Both the position numbers and the translations under genes were made by a program. The notes below the pieces were generated by a model, which was not told where the DNA came from, made no database searches, and saw only the letters and a list, made by a program, of their open reading frames with translations. A DNA stretch of 64,000 bases from CAZAQV01 sp964487255. Its GTDB lineage: Bacteria > Myxococcota_A > Polyangia > Polyangiales > CAZAQV01. Location: contig CAZAQV010000003.1 of assembly GCA_964487255.1 (NCBI GenBank), positions 1 to 64,000 on the forward strand. Reading direction: 5' to 3'. This document shows positions 8,019-14,949 of the stretch, one piece after another; within the stretch, counting starts at the first letter, position 1; every line of letters starts with the position of its first letter.

Positions 8019-8375
8019 TCGGTGGACTTCAAACGTCAGCTGGCTGAAGAAGTCCGTAAGCAACGTGCAGAAGCTAGACAAGAGGTGCGCAAAAAGGGCT
8101 GGCGCGTGATGGGTCGGCAACGTGTGCTCATGCAGTCGCCATTCAAGCGCGCGAGGAGCTTTTTCGAGTACGGCGCTCGAACGCCGACGCTTGCTGTTGG
8201 TCGAGGAAACGGCAAGTTGCTCAAGCAAGCGATCAAGGAGCTCCGGTTCTTCCGCCAGCTCTATCGGAAGGCGCTCGACAAATACAAAGCTGGCATCACC
8301 GATGTCGCCTTTCCCCAAGGCACCTGGTGGATGCGTGTCTTCCATGGCGCCAGAGTCGAGCCCATCCCCATCTAA
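8019..8375 (+). pseudogene. C-terminal fragment of a REP-associated (Y1-type) transposase
   Basis: The plus-strand frame reads FKRQLAEEVRKQRAEARQEV, GRQRVLMQSPFKRARSF, then KELRFFRQLYRKALDKYKAG and a terminal FPQGTWWMRVFHGARVEP. This tail order (Arg-rich helix, 'Q-S-P-x-x-R' segment, YR helix, FPxGTWWMRV) matches what I recall of myxobacterial REP-associated tyrosine transposase-like proteins. The N-terminal half with the HUH histidines and catalytic tyrosine is missing, so this is a fragment. Its left end abuts the truncated toxin tip. Palindrome-containing repeats that could be its cognate REP-like elements lie downstream at 8592 and 10195. Confidence 0.55.
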
Positions 8376-8591
8376 CTCACTTCGCAATCACAGCTTCTTT
8401 GACGCGACTTTTCACCTCGCGGACGCACACTTGCGTCTATCGCTAGGTTTTCGCCATCAGTCGCTCGTCTCAGGCGCCTTCTGCGAGCCAATTTCGACCG
8501 GATTGGCACCCTGGGTTCAAGTGCCACAACCCAATTCCGCCAAATCTAAACTTCCACCGACAGCCAACCTGGGTCGGTTCGGGGGCGAGGG

Positions 8592-8667
8592 TTGGAACCA
8601 GCTGACCACCTGGATTGCGGATATCCAGAGAATCCAGTGCATCACGGCCCTGGAAGCAGCTTGAGCG
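8592..8667 (+). repeat. 76-bp diverged direct repeat, copy 1
   Basis: Matches 10195-10270 without gaps at 60 of 76 positions. It contains a 28-bp inverted-repeat core (8610-8637) with 7-bp arms CTGGATT/AATCCAG around a GATATC, kept in both copies. In one frame both copies also encode a similar peptide (W-N-x-x-T-x-WIADI-x-RIQ-x-IT) ending at the same TGA. The rest of the 350-bp gap 8376-8726 holds nothing else I recognise. Confidence 0.7.
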
Positions 8668-8726
8668 GAGCGATGGATCTCGCCCAAGTCTGCCGGCCTG
8701 CTACCTCCTGGGAGGAGTGTGCCCAC

Positions 8727-10061
8727 GTGAAGAACGTCATCATCGCCGTATTGCTCTTGGTCCTTGTCGTCCTTGGCTATGGCTGGTGGCGTGCGGAGCA
8801 AGCCAGAGGTGGCCAGACCGCTGAGCCCGCGAGCCACCCTGAAAAGCAAGACGACGGTAAGGGTGGACCGTCGTCTCAGGCCGCCGCGCCCTCCGAAGGA
8901 CAAGCCGCCCCGAAGGAGCCCCGCGTGATCCCCGAGACCACGGAAGCGACAAGAATGCCCCAGGAGCCTCCGATGATCATCGAGCCGTGCGAAGCCGGCG
9001 GAACGTTCGGCAGCGCAATCGATTCCGACGGCGATGACATCCTGATCGGTGCGCCCGTCGGTGGGAGCGAAGAGCACGAAGTGCCGCTTGCGTGCGTCGG
9101 CAAGCTTACTTCCGACGGCGTCCAGTGGGAGGCCGCGTTGAAACTCGACGATCCGTCCATGCCAACCGACTACTTTGCCTCGGCGGTTGCAATCCGGTCA
9201 GGAACAGCCGTCATCGGGCACGTGGGCGGCGACTCGGGTGATGGTCCAATGCGCCTTTTCCGCCGCAACGCGGGCTGGAAGCCGGCGGGAACGATTGCCA
9301 ACCCCGACCCCGATGGCACGGAACTCGACGACTTCGGATTCGCGCTTTCGTTTTGGGGCGACACATTGCTTGTAACCGCACGCATGTCGTCCTTGTTTAG
9401 CGAGCAAGGCGGTGCGCTCCACGCATTTGAGGCAAGCGGTAGTTCGTTTGCCCGAACGCAGTCCTTGGGAAGTGGAGACGCCCGCGTGGTCGAGTTCGGC
9501 AACGCAATCGCGATGAGCTCACAGTGGCTCGCAGTTGGTGCAGACGCAGCGCACAAACGAGGCGCCGTATTTCTCTTTCGTCGCGGCCAGGACGGCAATC
9601 TCGAACTACACGCGTCAATTGCGGCGCCAAAGGAACCCTCTAGCTTTAGCTTCGGCTGGAGCATCGCGGTTCAAGGCGAAACCATTGCAATCGGGGAACC
9701 GCAAGATGGGACGGATGCCCAGCCGTACATCGGGGCCGTTCACGTCTACAAGCACAATGGCGACGGAGAGTGGCTCCCGCTGTCCGTCCTTCGTTCTCCT
9801 CAGCCCGGTGCGATGCATCGTTTTGGAGCCGCACTTGGCTGGGATGGCGAGACCTTGGTTGTGGGAGAGCCCGGCGCCGACCAATACAGAGGTCGTGTAT
9901 GGCGCTTCGCAAACCCGCTCGCCCAAGACGCGAAGGCGGAGCCGTTAGTGGCGAACACGCAACCCAACTCAAACTACGGCGAATGTATTCACGTGGCCGA
10001 GAACTTCGTCTTGGTTGGCGCGCCTCGCGCAAAACGCGTTTACGGATTCAAGCGCAACTGA
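8727..10061 (+). CDS. Membrane-anchored FG-GAP repeat (integrin-like propeller) protein
   Basis: A 444-residue protein with an N-terminal membrane segment (VIIAVLLLVLVVLGYGWW, residues 3-20), a Pro/Ala/Glu/Ser-rich linker to about residue 95, and a beta-propeller of FG-GAP-type repeats. Repeats recur as FGSAIDSDGDDILIGAP, FGFALSFWGDTLLVTA, FGNAIAMSSQWLAVGA, FGWSIAVQGETIAIGEP, FGAALGWDGETLVVGEP. Such proteins are exported and thought to act in adhesion or ligand binding. I choose GTG 8727 because GGGAGGAG lies 10 bases upstream and the membrane segment follows immediately; ATG 8673 is an alternative. The gene is bracketed by two copies of a 76-bp repeat. Confidence 0.75.
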   Translation: MKNVIIAVLLLVLVVLGYGWWRAEQARGGQTAEPASHPEKQDDGKGGPSSQAAAPSEGQAAPKEPRVIPETTEATRMPQEPPMIIEPCEAGGTFGSAIDSDGDDILIGAPVGGSEEHEVPLACVGKLTSDGVQWEAALKLDDPSMPTDYFASAVAIRSGTAVIGHVGGDSGDGPMRLFRRNAGWKPAGTIANPDPDGTELDDFGFALSFWGDTLLVTARMSSLFSEQGGALHAFEASGSSFARTQSLGSGDARVVEFGNAIAMSSQWLAVGADAAHKRGAVFLFRRGQDGNLELHASIAAPKEPSSFSFGWSIAVQGETIAIGEPQDGTDAQPYIGAVHVYKHNGDGEWLPLSVLRSPQPGAMHRFGAALGWDGETLVVGEPGADQYRGRVWRFANPLAQDAKAEPLVANTQPNSNYGECIHVAENFVLVGAPRAKRVYGFKRN

Positions 10062-10078
10062 ACGCAGGCCACCTCGGA

Positions 10079-10092
10079 CCCAACGGGATTTG
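10079..10092. other. 14-bp exact copy of part of tRNA-Glu (possible old att site)
   Basis: CCCAACGGGATTTG here is identical to 11107-11120, the T-arm/acceptor 3' part of the tRNA-Glu gene, in the same orientation. It begins 17 bp after the FG-GAP stop codon. Integrases commonly use the 3' half of tRNA genes as attachment sites and leave such short direct repeats. The match does not include the last four bases of the tRNA and no integrase gene is visible, so this may be a worn att remnant or chance. Confidence 0.35.
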
Positions 10093-10194
10093 CTCGCAGG
10101 AAAACTCCAGCGCGCAGTGCAGGAGCTTTGCTGCACATGGACCGTTGCGGGTCGCGTGCCGCCTTTGGCGGCTAGCGTCCCAGACCGTTCCAAC

Positions 10195-10270
10195 TTGGAA
10201 CCACATTACCGCCTGGATTGCCGATATCCGCCGAATCCAGCGGATCACGACGATGGAGGCGGCATGAGCG
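10195..10270 (+). repeat. 76-bp diverged direct repeat, copy 2
   Basis: Second copy of the repeat at 8592-8667 (60/76 identical, no gaps), with the 28-bp inverted-repeat core at 10213-10240. A perfect hairpin GCCGCC-TTT-GGCGGC lies a little upstream, near 10158-10172. The 410-bp gap 10062-10471 otherwise shows nothing recognisable apart from the 14-bp tRNA-like match at 10079. Confidence 0.7.
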
Positions 10271-10471
10271 AATGGGAGGCGATGGCTGTCCGAGTCTTCG
10301 AATCCCGTGGTCAGACTAAGAAGCGAGATTCCAACCCCCAGAAACCCACGAGACAAGTCGCCTGGTCTTTCAGCTGGGCGTGTTCGCACAGCTGGCACAC
10401 ATCGGCGCATCCGTATCGGCCCTGTCAGCACATTATTGCGTCGGCACGGTGCTTGCTTTGCTGCACTCGAT

Positions 10472-11077
10472 ATGATCACCCTCCCCCGCACCACTTCTTC
10501 ACCTTTTCCATCAGCGAAGCCGCCTAACCGTGTCGGTCTGCTCTTCCTTGCCGTCATCAGCTTTACAAGCGCATGCGCAGCGTCTCATGAAATGCAGCGC
10601 TCAGCCGATCCGGACGCCGGAAAGAAAGAATCGCAGGAGGGCTCAGCGCAACGCGTTTCTTGTGAACCCGCCATGGAAGTAGCGCCGGTGTTTGAGGCCG
10701 CTCTTGACTGCCCAAAATTTTACTACTGGAATGGAAGCAGCTGTGATCTATTCGGAGCGTGGGAACACGGACTGCGAGACAACGCTCTCGCCGAACAAGC
10801 CTGCAATCGCTGTGAGGGCCTCGACTGCGACAACCTCTACCCCAGCGCTCAGGAGTGTTTGTCCTCAAACCAGATTGAACAATGCGGCTGTGAGCCACAC
10901 GATGCACTCGGCGAACAGCTCCCCTGTTCCGTGGACGAACCGTCCCAGTGGGCATGGCAAGGCGGCGACAGCTGCGTAGAGATTTGTGGCGACTGTAAAG
11001 GTGCAGATTGCGACAAGCTGTTCATCCGAAAAGAGGATTGCGAAGCCCTAAAGGCCGCGCCCTGCTTCGGAGTCTGA
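10472..11077 (+). CDS. Cys-rich secreted lipoprotein
   Basis: A 201-residue protein with a lipoprotein signal peptide (hydrophobic VGLLFLAVISF then TSACAAS). The mature part is rich in cysteine and organised around repeated C-x2-C-x-G-x-D/C-D units (CNRCEGLDCDNLYPS and, later, CGDCKGADCDKLFI), suggesting a small disulphide-bonded extracellular domain present twice. The family is not recognised. ATG 10472 is chosen because the signal peptide begins there; the longer in-frame extension is Arg/Pro-rich and not signal-like. It lies between the possible att remnant and tRNA-Glu. Confidence 0.6.
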   Translation: MITLPRTTSSPFPSAKPPNRVGLLFLAVISFTSACAASHEMQRSADPDAGKKESQEGSAQRVSCEPAMEVAPVFEAALDCPKFYYWNGSSCDLFGAWEHGLRDNALAEQACNRCEGLDCDNLYPSAQECLSSNQIEQCGCEPHDALGEQLPCSVDEPSQWAWQGGDSCVEICGDCKGADCDKLFIRKEDCEALKAAPCFGV

Positions 11078-11102
11078 CGACGCGCAACGAGCAAGCCACT
11101 TG

Positions 11103-11175
<73 letters not shown>

Positions 11176-11192
11176 GTTTCGAGGAAGGTGGG

Positions 11193-11219
11193 GTTATCGC
11201 AAGCCGGGCCTGCTTTCAA
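11193..11219 (-). promoter_or_regulatory. Probable promoter of tRNA-Glu
   Basis: On the minus strand TTGAAA (11214-11219) and GATAAC (11193-11198) are 15 bases apart, about 18 bases upstream of the tRNA 5' end. This is a reasonable sigma-70 promoter for a tRNA gene, although the spacer is short. Confidence 0.45.
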
Positions 11220-11221
11220 GT

Positions 11222-11245
11222 AAAAAGGGCGCTTCAAAGCGCTCG
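11222..11245 (-). terminator. Weak hairpin followed by a T run
   Basis: On the minus strand GCGCT-TTGA-AGCGC is followed by CC and TTTTT, the form of a weak intrinsic terminator. No minus-strand gene is seen directly upstream, so it may instead insulate the tRNA promoter from read-through, or be accidental. Confidence 0.25.
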
Positions 11246-11350
11246 GACGGAAAAACCAGCGTTCGTCGGCCTCGCCCCAGCGAACCTATCGGAACCTCGC
11301 CACTTTTGAGAGGGCGTTTACACGGCCGACGATTCGGGATTGCATCGCGT

Positions 11351-11755
11351 ATGGCAACTCAGCTCTCCCCATACATCCTCTTTAAAGACAACTGCCGCGA
11401 GGCGCTCAACTTCTACGCCGAGATCTTGGGCGGCGAAGTGGAGATCAACACCGTGGGCGACTCCCCGATGGACGTTCCCGAGGCGATGAAAGATCGCGTC
11501 ATGCACGGAACGCTCAAGACTGGCTCGTTTCAGATCATGGCGTGCGACGAGATGGGCAACGAGACCCGCGTCGAAGGTAGCAACACCGTCTCGCTTTCGC
11601 TCAACCCCGACTCCGTCGAAGAAGGACAACGCCTCTACGACGCCCTGTCCGCAGGCGGCAACGTCATGATGAAGTACGAGAAGCAATTTTGGGGCGACAC
11701 CTTCGGAATGGTGCTCGACAAGTTCGGCATTCGCTGGATGATCAACGCAAGCTAG
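11351..11755 (+). CDS. VOC-family protein, PhnB/glyoxalase-like
   Basis: A 134-residue protein of the PhnB-like branch of the vicinal-oxygen-chelate superfamily. The hallmark start LSPYILFKDNCREALNFYAE is followed by the ILGGEVE strand, a VMHGTLKTGSFQIMACDE core, and the C-terminal KQFWGDTFGMVLDKFGIRW, the WGD-x-[FY]-G pattern of this family. Members bind small metabolites and most have no assigned reaction. ATG 11351 is used because family similarity begins at the next residues; an upstream in-frame ATG adds only an unrelated basic tail. Confidence 0.85.
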   Translation: MATQLSPYILFKDNCREALNFYAEILGGEVEINTVGDSPMDVPEAMKDRVMHGTLKTGSFQIMACDEMGNETRVEGSNTVSLSLNPDSVEEGQRLYDALSAGGNVMMKYEKQFWGDTFGMVLDKFGIRWMINAS

Positions 11756-11818
11756 CGAAAGCGGCGTTGTCGACCCGACGAGGCGCAATGCCCAGTCGGG
11801 CCAACGGTGCCCTATTGC

Positions 11819-12055
11819 TTAAAAAGTATCGGGGATGCGAAAGAAAAGTCCCTGGGGCGCACTGACGGGTGACCTGTCATGTTCGGCTTGGTTGTCGTTG
11901 GCTGGCTCGGCATCGAAGTCCTCGACATCGATCCAGCGACGCGCGCTGCCGCTGAGCGAGGAAAAACGGTTCATGGAGGTGCGAACACCACTTTGACGAC
12001 GCTGTCGTCGGTTGTCTCTGCTAGCAATGCGAGTCTCGCTCGGTTTTGTTTCCAT
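11819..12055 (-). CDS. Possible small basic/acidic hypothetical protein
   Basis: A 78-residue frame starting at ATG 12055 with AAAGG 7 bases upstream. The N-terminal half is basic (SRDNRRQRRQSGVRTS), the C-terminal half acidic and polar (DVEDFDAEPANDNQAEHDR). No family is recognised and no signal or membrane segment is present. It is divergent from malQ and is the only candidate gene in the 405-bp gap 11756-12160. It may be a chance open frame. Confidence 0.35.
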   Translation of the reverse strand: METKPSETRIASRDNRRQRRQSGVRTSMNRFSSLSGSARRWIDVEDFDAEPANDNQAEHDRSPVSAPQGLFFRIPDTF

Positions 12056-12160
12056 GTTCTTGCCTTTCTCGGGCGCGGGGGGTCTCTCGCGTCTCTTTCC
12101 TCGGCAAACACCTCGATGCAAAACCCTATTCCGACAAAATCGAATCCAGGCTATGAGCGG

Positions 12161-14113
12161 ATGGCTGTGGCAAATCGCGACAATGCTTCACACGCTGGCA
12201 GTGCACTGACCCAATTGGCGTCAACTTTCGGAATCGTTACTGAATATCGTGATGGCCGAAAGCAAGAGCGCGTCGCGCCAACGGAGACGATTCATGCGCT
12301 GCTGCGTGCACTCGACGCGCCGGGCGACTCGGTCCGTGATCCAGAAGGCACGCTTCGCGCCGCTCGGGCCGCACGCGACGCGCAGCTGACCGAACCGGTA
12401 TGGGTGGCGTGGGACGGACAGCTGCCTCCCTTCGAAGTGCGAGGCGCGTCACCCGAGGCCGCAGTCACACTTCACATCGAACTCGAGAGCGATGAGCTAC
12501 TGGAGCCCGACGTGCTTTACACCAAGCATGGCTTCAAGGCTTCAGACGAGCTCAGCTTCGGACGTCACCGCGCGACTTTGCGTTGCGGCGGGCGCGAGCA
12601 GTCGATCTGGATCATCTCCGCACCCAGCAGCTGCCCGCGCATGATGGGAAAGCATTGGGGCGTCTTTGCTCCCACCTACGCGCTCCACTCCAAACGTTCG
12701 CTGGGCATCGGCGACCTGGGTGACCTCTCTCGGCTCGCCAAGTGGCTCAGCGAATGCGGCGGGAGCACGATTGCGACGCTGCCACTGTGCGCAGCCTTCT
12801 TAAACGAACCTCTCGAAATCAGCCCCTACGCGCCCGTCTCGCGCATGCACTGGAACGAACTCTATCTCGATGTCAGCGCACTACCCGAGGTGGGGCACAA
12901 CGGCGAGGTTCGAACGCGCCTACAGTCCACGAGCTTGGCAAACAAGGCAGCGCAGCTCAATGCCTCAGACCACGTCGACCACAAGCGCGCCATGGCGCTC
13001 AAACGAAGTCTTCTCGAGCCGCTGGCACATCAAGCGTTTGCCGAGAACGCCGCATGGACACACGCGATGACGTCCCGACCTCAAGTCGCCGAGTATGCGC
13101 GCTTTCGCGCCGAGCACGAAAGTGGCGACCTCGAGCAAAACATGCGTTATCACGTGTACGTGCAGCTCGCGTTCGAAGCGCAGCTGCGTTCGCTGCAACG
13201 CAAGTTTACGACCGGCCCCGGGCTCTACCTCGATGTACCGGTGGGCGTGCATCGCGACGGCTTCGATGCCTGGAAGTTCCCGGAGGCCTTCTTGCCGAAC
13301 ACGGCCGCCGGCGCACCTCCCGACGCACTTTTTACCGGTGGACAGAACTGGGGCTTTTCGCCCGCACACCCGGTTCGCATCCGCGAAAGCGGCTATGACT
13401 ACATGTACCGTTACCTGCGCGCGCTCGCACTTCATGCCGGCATCCTGCGCATCGATCACGTGATGGGACTGCACCGCATCTTTGCCATCCCCGATGGGAC
13501 CGAAGGCAAGGACGGTACGTACATTCGTTTTCACGCTGAGGAGCAGTGGGCCATTCTGTGTCTGGTCGCGCACCAATGCGGTTGCATCGTGGTCGGAGAA
13601 GACCTGGGCACCGTGCCCGCGGCGGTGCGCAAAGCGATGGACGAGCACGAAACGCTCCGCATGTTCGTCGGCCTTTACAGCTTCGCAGACCGCAAGGGCA
13701 CTTTGCGTGCGCCCAAATCGACGCAAGTGAGTTCGCTCGGCACGCACGACACGCCCACGCTGGCGGGTTTCTTGGAAGGGCGCGATATCGACGAGCGCTT
13801 CGAGATGGGGATCCTAAACGCTGCGCAGAAAAAACGCGACCACCTCGAACGAGAGCAGCTTCACCAAGCGCTTGCCAAAAAATATGGCCGTAGCGTGGAT
13901 CAAATTCACCGCGGCCTGCTCAAAGCGTTGGCCGCGAGCGACTCACCGCTTTTGCTCGCAACACTCGAAGACTGTTGGGGCGAAGCACGGCCTCAGAATA
14001 CGCCCGGCACAGGCGCCGACTGGGCCAACTGGAAACGCCGCATGACCCAATCGCTCGAGCAGATCATGCGCTCCGACCGCATCGAAAAAGTCACCGACAC
14101 CCTCCAACGCTAG
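12161..14113 (+). CDS. malQ: 4-alpha-glucanotransferase (amylomaltase)
   Basis: A 650-residue cytosolic GH77 enzyme that transfers 4-alpha-glucan segments between maltodextrins. Key GH77 elements are visible: the nucleophile Asp432 in ILRIDHVMGLHR, the acid/base Glu480 in VVGEDLGTVP, and the third carboxylate Asp530 in SLGTHDTPTLAGF, plus the early SLGIGDLGDL and ISPYAPVSRMHWNELYLD segments. Residues 1-160 form an extra N-terminal domain as in many bacterial MalQ proteins. ATG 12161 is chosen as the first start before conserved sequence; 12116 is an alternative. Its stop overlaps that of the convergent malG, placing it at the edge of a maltodextrin transport operon it would serve. Confidence 0.9.
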   Translation: MAVANRDNASHAGSALTQLASTFGIVTEYRDGRKQERVAPTETIHALLRALDAPGDSVRDPEGTLRAARAARDAQLTEPVWVAWDGQLPPFEVRGASPEAAVTLHIELESDELLEPDVLYTKHGFKASDELSFGRHRATLRCGGREQSIWIISAPSSCPRMMGKHWGVFAPTYALHSKRSLGIGDLGDLSRLAKWLSECGGSTIATLPLCAAFLNEPLEISPYAPVSRMHWNELYLDVSALPEVGHNGEVRTRLQSTSLANKAAQLNASDHVDHKRAMALKRSLLEPLAHQAFAENAAWTHAMTSRPQVAEYARFRAEHESGDLEQNMRYHVYVQLAFEAQLRSLQRKFTTGPGLYLDVPVGVHRDGFDAWKFPEAFLPNTAAGAPPDALFTGGQNWGFSPAHPVRIRESGYDYMYRYLRALALHAGILRIDHVMGLHRIFAIPDGTEGKDGTYIRFHAEEQWAILCLVAHQCGCIVVGEDLGTVPAAVRKAMDEHETLRMFVGLYSFADRKGTLRAPKSTQVSSLGTHDTPTLAGFLEGRDIDERFEMGILNAAQKKRDHLEREQLHQALAKKYGRSVDQIHRGLLKALAASDSPLLLATLEDCWGEARPQNTPGTGADWANWKRRMTQSLEQIMRSDRIEKVTDTLQR

Positions 14114-14949
14114 CCCTTAACTCCGCCCGCCGTGAGGCCGTGAACGAAGTGTCTTTGGAGATAGTAGAAGAGCATCATCACCGGGGTGCTCACAATGATG
14201 GCCCCCGCAGCGAAGAGACCCCATTGCGCGTTGTGTTCGCCGACGAAGCGTTGCAGCACGACCGGCACCGTAAACTTCTCTTCCTGCGAGAGAAAGGTCG
14301 CCGCAAGAATGAACTCGTTCCACGCCGTCATGAACGCGAAGAGCGATGCCACAGCGATGGCAGGTCGCGCGGCGGGTAGCGCCACGCGCAAAAACGCACC
14401 GAACTGCGTAGCGCCGTCGACCATAGCGGCCTCTTCGAGGTCACGCGGGATGGTGTCAAACGCGCCGCGCAATTGAAAGATCGCGAACGGCACCGCCGAA
14501 GTCGCATACACCAAGACAAGCCCCATACGCGTATCGAGCAGACCGATCGCGCTCATCAAAAGGTAGAGCGGGATAGCAGCTGCAACGCCCGGGAACATCT
14601 GCGTCGAAAGAAGGGCCGTGGTGGTTGCCCTGCGGCCCACAAATGCGAAGCGACTCATGGCGTACGCCGCAGGGGTTGCGATAGCGACCGCCAAAAGCGC
14701 CGTACTCGCAGCGATGAGCAAGCTATTTGCAAGTTGAAGCAAGAACAGCCAAGGCCGCTCCGGGTCGGGCATGAATACCGCCTTGAAGTTCTCAAGGCCG
14801 GGCGCCTCTGGAATGGGCACCGCGCCCACGCCGGACGGGCCGTCGCTGCTGAGCGCCACCGACACGACCCAGAGGATGGGATAAAGCGCAATGGCAGCTG
14901 CGCACAGCGCAACCCAGTGAACCGCGAACACCGCGAGCGTACGCTTCAT
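14110..14949 (-). CDS. malG: Maltodextrin ABC transporter permease, MalG type
   Basis: A 279-residue inner-membrane protein with six expected hydrophobic segments (first at residues 7-30) and the binding-protein-dependent permease EAA loop, EEAAMVDGATQFGAFLRVALP, in the position that docks on the ATPase. Length and order match MalG, including the conserved short C-terminus HGLTAGGVKG. Its ATG overlaps the stop of the upstream fused malE-malF gene by 4 bp, so the two are translationally coupled in an operon malK-malEF-malG. Confidence 0.92.
   Translation of the reverse strand: MKRTLAVFAVHWVALCAAAIALYPILWVVSVALSSDGPSGVGAVPIPEAPGLENFKAVFMPDPERPWLFLLQLANSLLIAASTALLAVAIATPAAYAMSRFAFVGRRATTTALLSTQMFPGVAAAIPLYLLMSAIGLLDTRMGLVLVYATSAVPFAIFQLRGAFDTIPRDLEEAAMVDGATQFGAFLRVALPAARPAIAVASLFAFMTAWNEFILAATFLSQEEKFTVPVVLQRFVGEHNAQWGLFAAGAIIVSTPVMMLFYYLQRHFVHGLTAGGVKG

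Noticed and set aside
8500..8540. GGGTTCAAG as part of a second tRNA
   Set aside because: No acceptor, D or anticodon stem can be built around it.
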